DNA of 64,000 bases. It comes from Mycobacterium decipiens. GTDB lineage: Bacteria; Actinomycetota; Actinomycetes; Mycobacteriales; Mycobacteriaceae. Under the pieces are notes generated by a model. That model saw only the letters and a list, made by a program, of their open reading frames with translations. It was not told the DNA's origin and did no database searches. Positions within the stretch are counted from its first letter, which is position 1, and each line of letters begins with the position of its first letter. Position numbers and translations under genes: made by a program. Location: positions 1,984,001 to 2,048,000 of the forward strand of contig NZ_OY970459.1 in NCBI RefSeq assembly GCF_963853665.1, in the 5' to 3' direction. Positions 20,070 to 29,655 of the stretch are shown here, in pieces.

Positions 20070-21368
20070 ATGGCGTCGAAAGCCAACACCGACAGGAACA
20101 CCGAAGCCAGTTCGGCGGTCGAACTGACCGACGGCGACGCCACGACGGACACGGCCGGAAAGCCGCCGCACCACAGCTTCCTCTCGCGGCTCTACACCGG
20201 CACGGGTGCGTTCGAGGTGGTGGGACGCCGCCGGCTGTGGTACGGCGTGAGCGGTGCGATCGTCGCGGTCGCCATCGTGAGCATCATCTTTCGCGGGTTC
20301 ACCTTCGGGATCGATTTCAAGGGCGGCACCACGGTGTCCATGCCCGCCGCGGGCGGGAAAAGCACCGCCCAGGTCGAACAGGTCGAGGACGTCTTCTATC
20401 GCACCCTCGGCAGTGAGCCGCAATCGGTGGTGATCGTCGGGTCCGGGGCCTCGGCGACGGTGCAAATCCGTTCGGAGACGCTGACCAACGACCAGACGGC
20501 GAAACTGCGTGACGCCCTGTTCGACGCATTCGGACCCAAGGGAACCGACGGCAAGCCCAGCAAGCAGGCCATCAGCGACTCGGCGGTATCGGAGACCTGG
20601 GGCGGTCAGATCACCAAGAAGGCGGTGATCGCGCTGGTGGTGTTCCTGGTGCTGGTCGCCCTCTACATCACCGTGCGCTACGAGCGCTACATGACCATCT
20701 CCGCGATAACGGCCATGATCTTCGACCTGGCCGTCACCGCCGGTGTGTACTCCCTGGTGGGCTTCGAAGTCACCCCGGCTACTGTCATCGGCCTGCTGAC
20801 CATTCTCGGTTTCTCGCTCTATGACACCGTCATCGTGTTCGACAAGGTCGAGGAGAACACCCACGGCTTCCAGCACACCACCCGGCGCACCTTCGCCGAG
20901 CAGGCCAACCTCGCGATTAACCAGACGTTCATGCGGTCGATAAACACCAGCCTGATCGGCGTGTTGCCGGTGCTGGCGCTGATGGTGGTGGCGGTCTGGC
21001 TGCTGGGCGTCGGCACCCTCAAGGACCTGGCGCTGGTGCAGCTGATCGGCATCATCGTCGGCACCTACTCGTCGATCTTCTTCGCGACGCCCCTGCTGGT
21101 CACCCTTCGTGAACGCACCGAGCTGGTGCGCAACCACACCCGCCGGGTGGTCAAGCGGCGCAACTCCGGCGCGCCGGCGGGATCGGCCGACGTCAGTGCG
21201 GACCTCGAGGAGCAACCGGACGCCGCTGAGGAAAAGTCGCTGGTGGCGAGCGGGCAGGCCAGCGGCAACGTCGCGGCGGCACCGAACAAGCCGGCGCCGG
21301 GGGCGCGCCCGGTGCGTCCCACCGGTACCAGGCGTCCGACCGGCAAGCGGAACGCCGGCCGGCGGTAG
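20070..21368 (+). CDS. secF: Protein translocase subunit SecF
   Basis: Partner of SecD. The 432 residues show a first helix (about 60-78), the signature GIDFKGGTTVSM, a short periplasmic domain, and five helices with YDTVIVFDKVEENT, the SecF counterpart of the proton-relay segment in SecD. The ends are long for the family: about 40 polar residues at the N-terminus and a basic, Ala/Pro-rich C-terminus ending TGTRRPTGKRNAGRR. The ATG lies 3 bases after the secD stop. Ortholog of Rv2586c. Confidence 0.97.
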   Translation: MASKANTDRNTEASSAVELTDGDATTDTAGKPPHHSFLSRLYTGTGAFEVVGRRRLWYGVSGAIVAVAIVSIIFRGFTFGIDFKGGTTVSMPAAGGKSTAQVEQVEDVFYRTLGSEPQSVVIVGSGASATVQIRSETLTNDQTAKLRDALFDAFGPKGTDGKPSKQAISDSAVSETWGGQITKKAVIALVVFLVLVALYITVRYERYMTISAITAMIFDLAVTAGVYSLVGFEVTPATVIGLLTILGFSLYDTVIVFDKVEENTHGFQHTTRRTFAEQANLAINQTFMRSINTSLIGVLPVLALMVVAVWLLGVGTLKDLALVQLIGIIVGTYSSIFFATPLLVTLRERTELVRNHTRRVVKRRNSGAPAGSADVSADLEEQPDAAEEKSLVASGQASGNVAAAPNKPAPGARPVRPTGTRRPTGKRNAGRR

Positions 21369-21373
21369 TCGCG

Positions 21374-23062
21374 ATGGCCAACTGGCGTCGGCGCACTGCG
21401 CGGATCGCCGGCGTGCGGTGGGCATTGCGGTGCTCGGCCTTTGGCATGGTCATCGGTACGGCGGCGACGCTGGCCGCGTGTTCGGGGAGCGCCGCGGCGC
21501 AGATCGACTACGTGGTCGACGGCGCGCTGGTCACCTACAACACCAACACCGTCATCGGCGCCGCATCGGCCGGGGCGCAGGCTTTTGCCCGGACGCTCAC
21601 CGGGTTCGGCTATCACGGCCCGGACGGGCAAGTGGTGGCCGACCACGACTTCGGAACGATCTCGGTGGTGGGCGGTTCGCCCTTGGTGCTCGATTATCAG
21701 ATCGCCGACGACGCCGTCTATTCCGACGGAAGGCCGGTGACCTGCGACGACCTGGTGTTGGCCTGGGCGGCCCAATCCGGGCGTTTTCCCGGCTTCGACG
21801 CTGCCACCCAGGCCGGCTACGTCGACATCGCCAATATCGAGTGCACGTCGGGAGAGAAGAAGGCCCGGGTGTCGTTCATTCCGGATCGCAGTGTCGTCGA
21901 CTACACCCAGCTGTTCGCCGCGACGTCGATGATGCCGTCGCATGTCATCGCCGACCAACTGGATATCGATGTGACCGCGGCGCTGCTGGCCAACGAGGCG
22001 CCACAGGTGGAACGGGTTGCTCGACTGTGGAATACCACGTGGGACCTGCGGCCGGGCCTCAAACCCGACGAAGTCCGCAAAAGCTTCCCGTCGTCAGGGC
22101 CCTACAAGATCGAATCCATCCTGGACGGTGGTGCCGTCGTGCTCGTCGCCAATGACCGTTGGTGGGGCACCCAGGCGGTCACGAAGCGGATCACCGTCTG
22201 GCCGCAGGGGGCCGACATCCAAGACCGGGTCAACAACCGCAGCGTCGACGTGGTCGACGTCGCGGCCGGTTCGTCGGGATCGCTGGTCACTCCGGACAAC
22301 TACCAGCGCACCGATTACCCGTCGGCCGGGATCGAGCAGCTGATCTTCGGACCGCGCGGCCCACTCGCGCAAAGCCGCGCCCGCCGCGCGTTCGCACTGT
22401 GTACGCCGCGGGACGCGATTGCCCGGGACGCCGGGGTGCCGATCGCGAACTCGCGGCTCAGCCCAGTAATCGACGATTCCGTAACCGAGGCCGTCGGTGC
22501 CGCCGAGGCCCGTCGGTTCGACAGCGCGGATCCTGCCGCCGCTCACGATGCGCGCGATGGTGCGCCGCTGACCGTGCGGATCGGCTACGGGCGGCCCAAC
22601 GCGAGGTTGGCGGCCACCGTCGGGACCATTGCTAACTCGTGCGCCTCGGCCGGGATCACCGTCTCTGATGTGGCGGTGGACACATCGGGACCGCAAGCGC
22701 TCCGGGACGGAAGGATCGACGTATTGTTGGCGAGCACCGGTGGAGCCACCGGTAGTGGATCGAGCGGGTCGTCTGCGATGGATGCCTACGACTTGCACAG
22801 CGGCAACGGAAACAATTTGTCGGGCTACGCAAATGCCCAGATCGACGGCGTTATCGGGGCGCTTGCGGTATCCGCCGACCCGGCCGAGCGTGTCAGGTTG
22901 CTCGGCGAGGCCGCGCCGGTACTCTGGGACGAGATGCCAACTTTGCCGTTGTACCGGCAGCAGCGCACGTTGTTGCTGTCGACGAAAATGTATGCGGTGA
23001 GCAGGAATCCGACGCGATGGGGTGCGGGTTGGAACATGGATCGATGGGCGCTACGGCGGTGA
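21374..23062 (+). CDS. Peptide/solute-binding lipoprotein of an ABC importer (SBP family 5)
   Basis: 562-residue lipoprotein resembling oligopeptide-binding proteins. The signal has a basic start (MANWRRRTARIAGVR), a hydrophobic core, and a lipobox TLAAC with the lipid-carrying C36. The mature part shows family-5 features such as VTCDDLVLAWAAQSGRFPGFD and a PYKIESILDGGAVVLVANDRWWG core; it ends in a WDEMPTLPLYRQQ stretch near the end. It starts 5 bases after secF but no permease or ATPase genes follow, so it may feed a transporter encoded elsewhere. Ortholog of Rv2585c. Confidence 0.9.
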   Translation: MANWRRRTARIAGVRWALRCSAFGMVIGTAATLAACSGSAAAQIDYVVDGALVTYNTNTVIGAASAGAQAFARTLTGFGYHGPDGQVVADHDFGTISVVGGSPLVLDYQIADDAVYSDGRPVTCDDLVLAWAAQSGRFPGFDAATQAGYVDIANIECTSGEKKARVSFIPDRSVVDYTQLFAATSMMPSHVIADQLDIDVTAALLANEAPQVERVARLWNTTWDLRPGLKPDEVRKSFPSSGPYKIESILDGGAVVLVANDRWWGTQAVTKRITVWPQGADIQDRVNNRSVDVVDVAAGSSGSLVTPDNYQRTDYPSAGIEQLIFGPRGPLAQSRARRAFALCTPRDAIARDAGVPIANSRLSPVIDDSVTEAVGAAEARRFDSADPAAAHDARDGAPLTVRIGYGRPNARLAATVGTIANSCASAGITVSDVAVDTSGPQALRDGRIDVLLASTGGATGSGSSGSSAMDAYDLHSGNGNNLSGYANAQIDGVIGALAVSADPAERVRLLGEAAPVLWDEMPTLPLYRQQRTLLLSTKMYAVSRNPTRWGAGWNMDRWALRR

Positions 23063-23176
23063 CCGTCGCTAGCTCCCGGCCACGGGTGTGACGAAATATG
23101 GTGTTCAGCAATGGTTGTCCTCGGGCGAGCCATCGGCAGGTAATTGACAGGTTCCGGCGACGAAACGCTGATCAAT

Positions 23177-23202
23177 CGGAGCGTATCGTCGCAGATGCTC
23201 CG
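23177..23202 (+). other. Hairpin-forming sequence upstream of apt
   Basis: CGGAGC and GCTCCG arms, with ATC/GAT pairing inside past a two-base bulge and a small loop. It lies 34 bases before the apt GTG in a 173-base gap that is otherwise featureless to me. It may be a leader structure or chance at this GC content. Confidence 0.3.
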
Positions 23203-23235
23203 TCCGGTCCAAGAGAGGATCTGTGCCATGGTTGA

Positions 23236-23928
23236 GTGGTCACGGCCTCTTGGGGAGGGGCGTCGTTGCGGCCCGCGGCGGGTGATCACGTGTTGAACGT
23301 GATCGCGACGGGGCTCTCCTTCAAGGCACGACGGAGGCGCCGCCGGGAGGTTAGGACCGATGACGGGCGGGTGTTGGCGTTCGGCGAGGCCTGTCCGAGC
23401 CCGGCCGCGCCCGTAGCCGACCTGGTCGAGTCGCTGACCCGCGACGTAGCCGACTTTCCGGTTCCGGGTGTCCAGTTCAAGGACCTCACCCCGCTATTCG
23501 CTGACCGGCGAGGGCTGGCCACGGTAACCGAAGCGCTGGCCGACCAGGTGTCCGGAGCTGACCTGGTGGCCGGCGTCGACGCCCGCGGGTTTCTGGTGGC
23601 AGCGGCCGTGGCTACCAGGCTCGGAGTCGGTGTGCTGGCCGTTCGCAAGGGCGGCAAGCTCCCGCAGCCGGTGTTCCGCGAGGACTATCACCGAGAGTAC
23701 GGCGCCGCCACCCTGGAGATTCTCGCCGAGGGCATCGACATGGCGGGCCGCCGCATCGCGATCATCGATGACGTACTAGCAACCGGTGGCACCCTCGCCG
23801 CGGCGCAACGCCTGATTGAGCGCGGCGGCGCCACCGTGACCGGGGCGGCGGTGGTGGTCGAACTTGTGGAGTTGAGCGGTCGCGCGGCGCTCGCGCCTCT
23901 GCCAGTGCACAGCTTGAGCCGCCTGTGA
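23236..23928 (+). CDS. apt: Adenine phosphoribosyltransferase Apt
   Basis: Salvages adenine to AMP with PRPP. Up to 230 residues: an unusual basic N-terminal extension (about 1-55), then the APRT core with [42 protein letters not shown] and the PRPP loop [16 protein letters not shown] (about 175-190). The start is uncertain. The frame just upstream holds a TGA at 23233-23235 where the tuberculosis gene seems to read through, so translation starts at the GTG at 23236 or at the GTG at 23290 (VLNVIATG), from which the match to Rv2584c resumes. relA follows 31 bases later. Confidence 0.9.
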   Translation: MVTASWGGASLRPAAGDHVLNVIATGLSFKARRRRRREVRTDDGRVLAFGEACPSPAAPVADLVESLTRDVADFPVPGVQFKDLTPLFADRRGLATVTEALADQVSGADLVAGVDARGFLVAAAVATRLGVGVLAVRKGGKLPQPVFREDYHREYGAATLEILAEGIDMAGRRIAIIDDVLATGGTLAAAQRLIERGGATVTGAAVVVELVELSGRAALAPLPVHSLSRL

Positions 23929-23933
23929 GGGGA

Positions 23934-23939
23934 TATCCT
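23934..23939 (+). promoter_or_regulatory. Candidate -10 box for relA, inside a short palindrome
   Basis: TATCCT (TANNNT) sits in GGATATCC, a perfect 8-base palindrome flanked by AG/CT arms. A start near 23946 would leave a leader of about 14 bases with GGAGG. It could give relA expression apart from apt. Confidence 0.35.
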
Positions 23940-23959
23940 CTAGGTCGGAGGTGACGAAC

Positions 23960-26317
23960 GTGGCCGAGGACCAGCTCACGGCGCAAGCTTCTGAGCCCCT
24001 GCCCTCGTCGCTGGTCCCCGACCCACCCGAGCCGCCGGTCGAGACCCTAAAGACGAGCAGCAGCGCGTCCCGTCGGGTGCGGGCCCGGTTGGCCCGGCGC
24101 ATGACCGCCCAGCGCAGCACCATCAATCCGGTGCTCGAGCCGTTGGTGGCGGTGCATCGGGAGATCTATCCCAAGGCAAACCTTTCGATGCTGCAGCGAG
24201 CCTACGAGGTTGCCGACCAACGGCATGCCAGTCAGTTGCGCCAGTCCGGTGATCCGTACATCACTCACCCGCTGGCCGTTGCCAACATTCTGGCCGAGTT
24301 GGGCATGGACACCACCACCTTGGTGGCCGCGCTGCTGCACGACACCGTTGAGGACACCGGCTACACCCTCGACGCGCTGTCCGAGGAGTTCGGCGAAGAG
24401 GTGGGCCATCTCGTCGACGGGGTGACCAAGCTGGATCGGGTAGTCCTGGGTAGCGCCGCCGAGGGCGAGACTATCCGCAAGATGATCACGGCCATGGCCC
24501 GCGATCCGCGGGTGCTGGTGATCAAGGTGGCCGACCGGCTGCACAACATGCGCACCATGCGCTTCCTGCCGCCGGAGAAGCAGGCCCGCAAGGCGCGCGA
24601 GACGTTGGAAGTCATTGCCCCCCTAGCGCATCGGCTGGGCATGGCTAGCGTCAAATGGGAGTTGGAAGACCTGTCCTTCGCGATCCTGCACCCCAAGAAA
24701 TACGAGGAGATCGTCCGGCTGGTCGCCGGCCGCGCACCGTCGCGGGACACCTACCTGACCAAGGTGCGGACCGAGATCGTCAACACATTGACCGCGTCGA
24801 AGATCAAGGCGACGGTGGAGGGCCGGCCCAAGCACTATTGGTCGATCTACCAGAAGATGATCGTCAAGGGCCGCGACTTCGACGACATCCACGACCTGGT
24901 CGGTATCCGCATCCTGTGCGACGAAATCCGGGATTGCTACGCCGCCGTCGGTGTGGTCCATTCGCTGTGGCAGCCGATGGCGGGACGGTTCAAGGACTAC
25001 ATTGCCCAGCCCAGATACGGCGTGTACCAGTCGCTGCACACCACCGTGGTCGGGCCCGAGGGCAAGCCGCTGGAAGTGCAGATCCGCACCCGGGATATGC
25101 ACCGCACCGCCGAGTACGGCATCGCCGCGCACTGGCGCTACAAAGAGGCCAAGGGGCGCAACGGAGTGCTGCATCCGCACGCCGCCGCCGAGGTCGACGA
25201 CATGGCCTGGATGCGTCAGCTGCTCGACTGGCAACGGGAGGCGGCCGACCCCGGCGAGTTCTTGGAATCCTTGCGCTACGACCTTGCGGTGCAAGAGCTT
25301 TTCGTGTTCACCCCGAAGGGTGACGTGATCACCCTGCCGACCGGTTCGACGCCGGTGGACTTCGCCTACGCGGTGCACACCGAGGTCGGCCACCGTTGCA
25401 TCGGCGCCCGGGTGAACGGCCGGTTGGTAGCGCTGGAACGCAAGCTCGAGAACGGGGAAGTCGTAGAGGTCTTCACGTCCAAGGCGCCCAACGCGGGGCC
25501 GTCGCGGGACTGGCAGCAATTCGTGGTGTCGCCGCGCGCCAAGACGAAGATCCGGCAGTGGTTTGCCAAGGAACGCCGTGAGGAGGCGCTGGAGACCGGC
25601 AAGGAGGCGATGGCCCGGGAGGTACGCCGTGGCGGACTTCCGTTGCAGCGCTTGGTTAATGGCGAATCCATGGGAGCGGTGGCCCGCGAGTTGCACTACG
25701 CCGACGTGTCGGCGCTCTACACCGCGATCGGTGAGGGGCACGTCTCGGCCCGGCACGTCGTGCAGCGGCTCCTGGCCGAGCTCGGCGGTATCGACCAGGC
25801 CGAGGAGGAACTCGCCGAGCGGTCCACGCCAGCGACCATGCTGCGGCGTCCGCGCAGCACCGACGACGTCGGGGTCTCCGTCCCCGGCGCCCCGGGTGTG
25901 TTGACCAAGCTGGCCAAATGCTGCACGCCCGTGCCGGGAGACCAGATCATGGGGTTCGTCACCCGCGGCGGTGGGGTCAGCGTGCACCGCACCGACTGCA
26001 CCAACGCCGCATCGCTGCAGCAGCAGGCCGAGCGCATCATCGAGGTGGTGTGGGCGCCATCGTCGTCGTCGGTGTTTTTGGTGGCGATTCAGGTCGAGGC
26101 GCTCGACCGGCACCGGCTGCTGTCGGATATCACCCGCGCGTTAGCCGACGAGAAGGTGAACATCCTGTCGGCGTCGGTCACCACGTCGGGCGACCGGGTG
26201 GCGATCAGCCGGTTCACCTTCGAGATGGGTGACCCCAAGCATCTCGGGCATCTGCTCAATGTCGTCCGGGCGGTGGAAGGCGTCTACGACGTCTACCGGG
26301 TGACGTCGGCCGCGTAG
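23960..26317 (+). CDS. relA: Bifunctional (p)ppGpp synthetase/hydrolase Rel
   Basis: Makes and degrades the stringent-response alarmone. The 785 residues hold, in order: an HD hydrolase domain (about 60-200) with [12 protein letters not shown] and [16 protein letters not shown] motifs, a synthetase domain (about 230-370) with [13 protein letters not shown] and [17 protein letters not shown], a TGS domain (about 420-480), a zinc-finger-like segment with CCTPVPGD and HRTDC, and a C-terminal ACT domain. Both activities look intact. I chose the GTG at 23960 because GGAGG lies 8 bases before it; a GTG nine bases upstream touches that site. Ortholog of Rv2583c. Confidence 0.97.
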   Translation: MAEDQLTAQASEPLPSSLVPDPPEPPVETLKTSSSASRRVRARLARRMTAQRSTINPVLEPLVAVHREIYPKANLSMLQRAYEVADQRHASQLRQSGDPYITHPLAVANILAELGMDTTTLVAALLHDTVEDTGYTLDALSEEFGEEVGHLVDGVTKLDRVVLGSAAEGETIRKMITAMARDPRVLVIKVADRLHNMRTMRFLPPEKQARKARETLEVIAPLAHRLGMASVKWELEDLSFAILHPKKYEEIVRLVAGRAPSRDTYLTKVRTEIVNTLTASKIKATVEGRPKHYWSIYQKMIVKGRDFDDIHDLVGIRILCDEIRDCYAAVGVVHSLWQPMAGRFKDYIAQPRYGVYQSLHTTVVGPEGKPLEVQIRTRDMHRTAEYGIAAHWRYKEAKGRNGVLHPHAAAEVDDMAWMRQLLDWQREAADPGEFLESLRYDLAVQELFVFTPKGDVITLPTGSTPVDFAYAVHTEVGHRCIGARVNGRLVALERKLENGEVVEVFTSKAPNAGPSRDWQQFVVSPRAKTKIRQWFAKERREEALETGKEAMAREVRRGGLPLQRLVNGESMGAVARELHYADVSALYTAIGEGHVSARHVVQRLLAELGGIDQAEEELAERSTPATMLRRPRSTDDVGVSVPGAPGVLTKLAKCCTPVPGDQIMGFVTRGGGVSVHRTDCTNAASLQQQAERIIEVVWAPSSSSVFLVAIQVEALDRHRLLSDITRALADEKVNILSASVTTSGDRVAISRFTFEMGDPKHLGHLLNVVRAVEGVYDVYRVTSAA

Positions 26318-26328
26318 TAGTTCCACCG

Positions 26329-26386
26329 CGAGCAGACACAGAATCGCATTCCCGCAACCGATTTCGTGCGATTCCGCGTCTGCTCG
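26329..26386. terminator. Inverted repeat between convergent relA and ppiB
   Basis: Arms of 20 bases at 26329-26348 and 26367-26386 are complementary at 18 positions, separated by 18 bases. It fills most of the 88 bases between two stop codons, a typical place for a bidirectional terminator, although it lacks a U-run. The arm resembles a motif I remember as scattered through M. tuberculosis intergenic DNA. Confidence 0.55.
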
Positions 26387-26405
26387 GCGAGCCTTGCGTA
26401 ACGAC

Positions 26406-27287
26406 TCAGTCCAACAGCACCGACGTGATGATCACGTCGAGGGCGGGCTTGCCGTCCTCGCCGCCGCCGGCTACGCCGGCCTTGGCGATCTTGTCCAGGG
26501 TGGCCAGCCCGTCGGCCTGGATCGTGCCGAACACGGTGTACTGCGGTGGTAGCTGCGAGTCCCGGTAGACCATGAAGAACTGGCTGCTGTTGGTATTGGG
26601 CCCCGCGTTGGCCATTGCCAGTGTCCCGCGCGGATAGATAACCGGCTCGTTCAGCTTGGGGTCGTTCGGCGGGTATTGGTCGGTGGGGTACTCGTTGGCG
26701 AACTCGTAGCCCGGACCACCCGTGCCGTCGCCTTTCGGGTCGCCGCATTGCAGTACGCCCAGCATTGGCGAGGTAGTCAACCGGTGGCACTTGGTGTCTT
26801 TGAAGTACCCCTGCTGAGCGAGGCTGACGAAGCTGTTGACGGTGCACGGCGATTCGTTGTTGGCCAGCATCAGACCGACGTTGCCCTGGTTGGTCGCCAT
26901 GCTGACGCTCACTTGGGCCGGGTCGGTCGGAACCTTGCCCGTCCTGGGCGGCTTGACCGGCTTGCCAGCCTTATCCGGCGAAGCCGGGTACTGGCAGTTG
27001 GCGCCCAGGTTGGCCGACGGCTTGAACGGCGGCAACGGGCCGACGGTACCCGTGTCCGGAGCCGCGCTGGTCGGGGCCGACTCGCTGGGGGTCGCCGATG
27101 CGGTGTTGCTCTTGTTGTCGTTGGTGGTGATCACGACGATCACCACAGCGGCGATCACCGCCACTGCGGCGATGGAGCCACCGACGACTAACAGGACCCG
27201 GCGCCGCCGGGCTTGCTTGGCGCGGCGCTCCAGCTGCCGTTCGAGCTTGCGCTTGGCTGTCGCACGTCGCTGTTGGTTGGTCGGCAC
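26406..27287 (-). CDS. ppiB: Membrane-anchored cyclophilin-type peptidyl-prolyl isomerase PpiB
   Basis: Speeds proline isomerisation in proteins, here outside the membrane. The 293 residues have a basic cytoplasmic N-terminus (MPTNQQRRATAKRKLERQLE, coiled-coil-like), one helix (about 33-53), a Ser/Thr/Pro linker, and a cyclophilin domain (about 105-293) with SFVSLAQQGYFKDTKCHRL, GPGYEFANEYP, MANAGPNTNSSQFFMVY and QYTVFGTI. The active-site arginine of E. coli-type enzymes is replaced by H at the FKDTKCHR segment, as in related actinobacterial forms. It is convergent with relA. Ortholog of Rv2582. Confidence 0.95.
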   Translation of the reverse strand: MPTNQQRRATAKRKLERQLERRAKQARRRRVLLVVGGSIAAVAVIAAVVIVVITTNDNKSNTASATPSESAPTSAAPDTGTVGPLPPFKPSANLGANCQYPASPDKAGKPVKPPRTGKVPTDPAQVSVSMATNQGNVGLMLANNESPCTVNSFVSLAQQGYFKDTKCHRLTTSPMLGVLQCGDPKGDGTGGPGYEFANEYPTDQYPPNDPKLNEPVIYPRGTLAMANAGPNTNSSQFFMVYRDSQLPPQYTVFGTIQADGLATLDKIAKAGVAGGGEDGKPALDVIITSVLLD

Positions 27288-27432
27288 GGCCGATATCCCT
27301 CCCTGGTCGTCCGGTGAGTCGGGCCGAGTGGCCAGCCCAGGCTAATCGGGGCGCCGCGTCCCGTGTCAAGCGGGCTAGGCCAGCCGGGTGGTCCGCATCG
27401 TTGCCAAAGCGCTGGGATGGGAAACTGGAAGC

Positions 27433-28107
27433 GTGTTGATCACCGGATTTCCTGCCGGGTTGCTGGCGTGCAACTGTTATGTGCTGGCCGAGCGACCCGG
27501 AACCGACGCCATCATCGTGGATCCAGGCCAGCGCGCAATGGGGCCGCTGCGGCGCATTCTCGACAAGAACCGGCTGACCCCGGCCGCGGTGTTGCTCACC
27601 CACGGGCACATCGACCACATCTGGTCTGCACAGAAGGTTTCCGACACCTTCGGCTGCCCCACCTACATCCATCCCGAGGACCGGTTCATGCTGACCGACC
27701 CGATCTACGGCCTGGGCCCGCGGATGGCGCAACTGGTAGCGGGTGCGTTCTTCCGCGAGCCCAAGCAGGTCATCGAGCTGGACGTCGACGGCGACAAGAT
27801 CGACCTGGGCGGCATCTCCGTCAACGTCGAGCACACTCCCGGGCATACGCGCGGATCGGTTGTCTTCCGGGTCCTTCAGGCGGCCAAGAACGACAAGGAC
27901 GTCGTGTTCACCGGTGACACGCTCTTCGAGCGCTCGATCGGTCGGAGCGACCTTTTCGGTGGCAGCGGGCGCGATCTGCTGCGCTCGATTGTCGACAAGT
28001 TGCTTGTGCTTGACGACACCACGGTGATTCTGCCCGGACACGGCAACTCCACCACCATCGGGGCCGAGCGTCGCTTCAATCCGTTCCTCGAGGGCCTGAG
28101 CCGGTGA
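27433..28107 (+). CDS. Metallo-beta-lactamase-fold hydrolase, glyoxalase II-like
   Basis: 224-residue binuclear metal hydrolase. The metal ligands are all present: THGHIDHIW (HxHxDH, about residues 57-63), [16 protein letters not shown] and the late LPGHGNSTT. The family includes hydroxyacylglutathione hydrolases, but mycobacteria use mycothiol, so the true thioester substrate may differ. I chose the GTG at 27433 ([16 protein letters not shown]) to match Rv2581c; a GTG 45 bases upstream would add 15 residues. The stop overlaps the hisS start by 4 bases. Confidence 0.92.
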   Translation: MLITGFPAGLLACNCYVLAERPGTDAIIVDPGQRAMGPLRRILDKNRLTPAAVLLTHGHIDHIWSAQKVSDTFGCPTYIHPEDRFMLTDPIYGLGPRMAQLVAGAFFREPKQVIELDVDGDKIDLGGISVNVEHTPGHTRGSVVFRVLQAAKNDKDVVFTGDTLFERSIGRSDLFGGSGRDLLRSIVDKLLVLDDTTVILPGHGNSTTIGAERRFNPFLEGLSR

Positions 28108-29375
28108 CGGAATTCTCGTCCCTCTCGGCCCCCAAAGGGGTACCGGACTACGTCCCGCCCGACTCGGCGCAGTTCGTCGCCGTGCGTGACGGGCTGCTGG
28201 CCGCGGCCCGCCGAGCCGGCTATAGCGATATCGAGCTGCCCATCTTCGAGGACACCGCGCTGTTCGCTCGGGGCGTGGGTGAGTCCACCGACGTGGTGGC
28301 CAAGGAAATGTACACGTTCGCCGACCGTGGTGACCGATCGGTGACGCTGCGGCCCGAGGGTACCGCCGGCGTGGTGCGCGCGGTGATCGAACACGGCCTG
28401 GACCGCGGCGCGCTGCCGGTGAAGCTGTGTTACTGCGGCCCCTTCTTCCGCTACGAGCGTCCCCAGGCCGGCCGGTATCGCCAGCTGCAGCAGGTCGGTG
28501 TCGAGGCGATAGGCGTCGACGACCCGGCGCTGGATGCCGAGGTGATCGCCATTGCCGACGCCGGCTTCCGTTCGCTGGGTCTCGATGGGTTCCGGCTGGA
28601 AATCACCTCCCTGGGCGACGAGAGCTGCCGTCCACAGTACCGGGAGTTGTTGCAGGAGTTCCTGTTTGGGCTCGATCTCGATGAGGACACTCGCCGGCGC
28701 GCCGAGCTCAATCCGTTGCGGGTGCTCGACGACAAGCGTCCCGCGGTGCGTGCGCTGACGGCCGACGCGCCGGTGCTGCTCGACCATCTCTCCGATGTCG
28801 CCAAGCAGCACTTCGACACCGTGCTGGCTCATTTGGACGCGCTCGGGGTGGCTTACGTCATCAACCCGCGCATGGTGCGCGGGTTGGACTACTACACCAA
28901 GACCACCTTCGAGTTCGTGCATGACGGGCTGGGCGCCCAATCCGGCATCGGCGGCGGCGGCCGCTACGACGGCCTGATGCGCCAGCTGGGCGGACAAGAC
29001 TTATCCGGCATCGGGTTCGGGTTGGGCGTGGACCGGGCCTTGCTGGCGCTGCGCGCCGAGGGCAAGAACGTGGGGGAGACCACCCGGTGCGACGTGTTCG
29101 GTGTGCCGTTGAGCGAGGCCGCGAAGCTGCGGCTGGCGGTGTTCGCCGGGGAGCTGCGGGCTGCCGGTGTGCGGGTTGACCTGGCCTACGGTGACCGCGG
29201 GCTCAAGGGCGCGATGCGGGCCGCGGATCGATCGGGTGCCCGGCTGGCGCTGGTCGCTGGCGACCGCGATATCGAGGTGGGCACGGTGGGGGTGAAGAAT
29301 CTCGCGACCGGCGAGCAAGCGTCGGTGCCGATGGCATCGGTCGTCGCCGAGGTGCTTTCGCGGCTGGGCCACTAG
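28104..29375 (+). CDS. hisS: Histidyl-tRNA synthetase HisS
   Basis: Charges tRNA-His. The 423 residues are the family length. Class II motifs are seen: motif 2 [19 protein letters not shown] (about residues 107-125), the histidine loops [14 protein letters not shown] and GGGGRYDGL, motif 3 [15 protein letters not shown], and a C-terminal anticodon-binding domain with [18 protein letters not shown]. The GTG overlaps the previous gene by 4 bases. No dhaA-like gene follows as in H37Rv; 255 bases downstream is the LexA box of the next gene. Ortholog of Rv2580c. Confidence 0.97.
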   Translation: MTEFSSLSAPKGVPDYVPPDSAQFVAVRDGLLAAARRAGYSDIELPIFEDTALFARGVGESTDVVAKEMYTFADRGDRSVTLRPEGTAGVVRAVIEHGLDRGALPVKLCYCGPFFRYERPQAGRYRQLQQVGVEAIGVDDPALDAEVIAIADAGFRSLGLDGFRLEITSLGDESCRPQYRELLQEFLFGLDLDEDTRRRAELNPLRVLDDKRPAVRALTADAPVLLDHLSDVAKQHFDTVLAHLDALGVAYVINPRMVRGLDYYTKTTFEFVHDGLGAQSGIGGGGRYDGLMRQLGGQDLSGIGFGLGVDRALLALRAEGKNVGETTRCDVFGVPLSEAAKLRLAVFAGELRAAGVRVDLAYGDRGLKGAMRAADRSGARLALVAGDRDIEVGTVGVKNLATGEQASVPMASVVAEVLSRLGH

Positions 29376-29630
29376 ACCGCTGGTCATTGCCGACTGGATC
29401 GCAGCGCCGGAGTATGTGACGGCCGCGGCCAGCGAGCTGGCGCCAGAAGCGGGGCGCCGGCGCGACCGGAGGCCCTGGTGAAGCGGTGGCGCCGGTGTCC
29501 TCGGACAGCTTGGCGGCACTGGCGGCAAAGGCGGACAGATTCTCGGTCAGCCCGGGGCCGACGGGCCGGCGTAACGAAACCTTTGGGCCTGGGCCGCACG
29601 ATCGCCCGCGTCGCGACCCTTGACTTCACT

Positions 29631-29646
29631 TCGAACTAGTGTTCGA
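29631..29646 (+). promoter_or_regulatory. Perfect LexA (SOS) box before the radical SAM gene
   Basis: TCGAACTAGTGTTCGA matches TCGAAC-N4-GTTCGA at every fixed base. It ends nine bases before the ATG. TANNNT hexamers overlap it (TAGTGT at 29637-29642) and follow it (TACGAT at 29648-29653), so LexA would cover the promoter and the transcript would be leaderless or nearly so. Confidence 0.88.
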
Positions 29647-29655
29647 ATACGATTC

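Noticed and set aside
17781-21425. Very long open frame (over 1200 codons) on the strand opposite yajC-secD-secF
   Set aside because: Its product is rich in Arg, His and Asp with no domain pattern and it mirrors conserved genes codon by codon; long antisense frames are common in GC-rich DNA.
29376-29630. Possible remains of a dhaA-type dehalogenase between hisS and the radical SAM gene
   Set aside because: No frame in this stretch shows alpha/beta-hydrolase motifs; it looks like plain intergenic DNA with the LexA box at its end.
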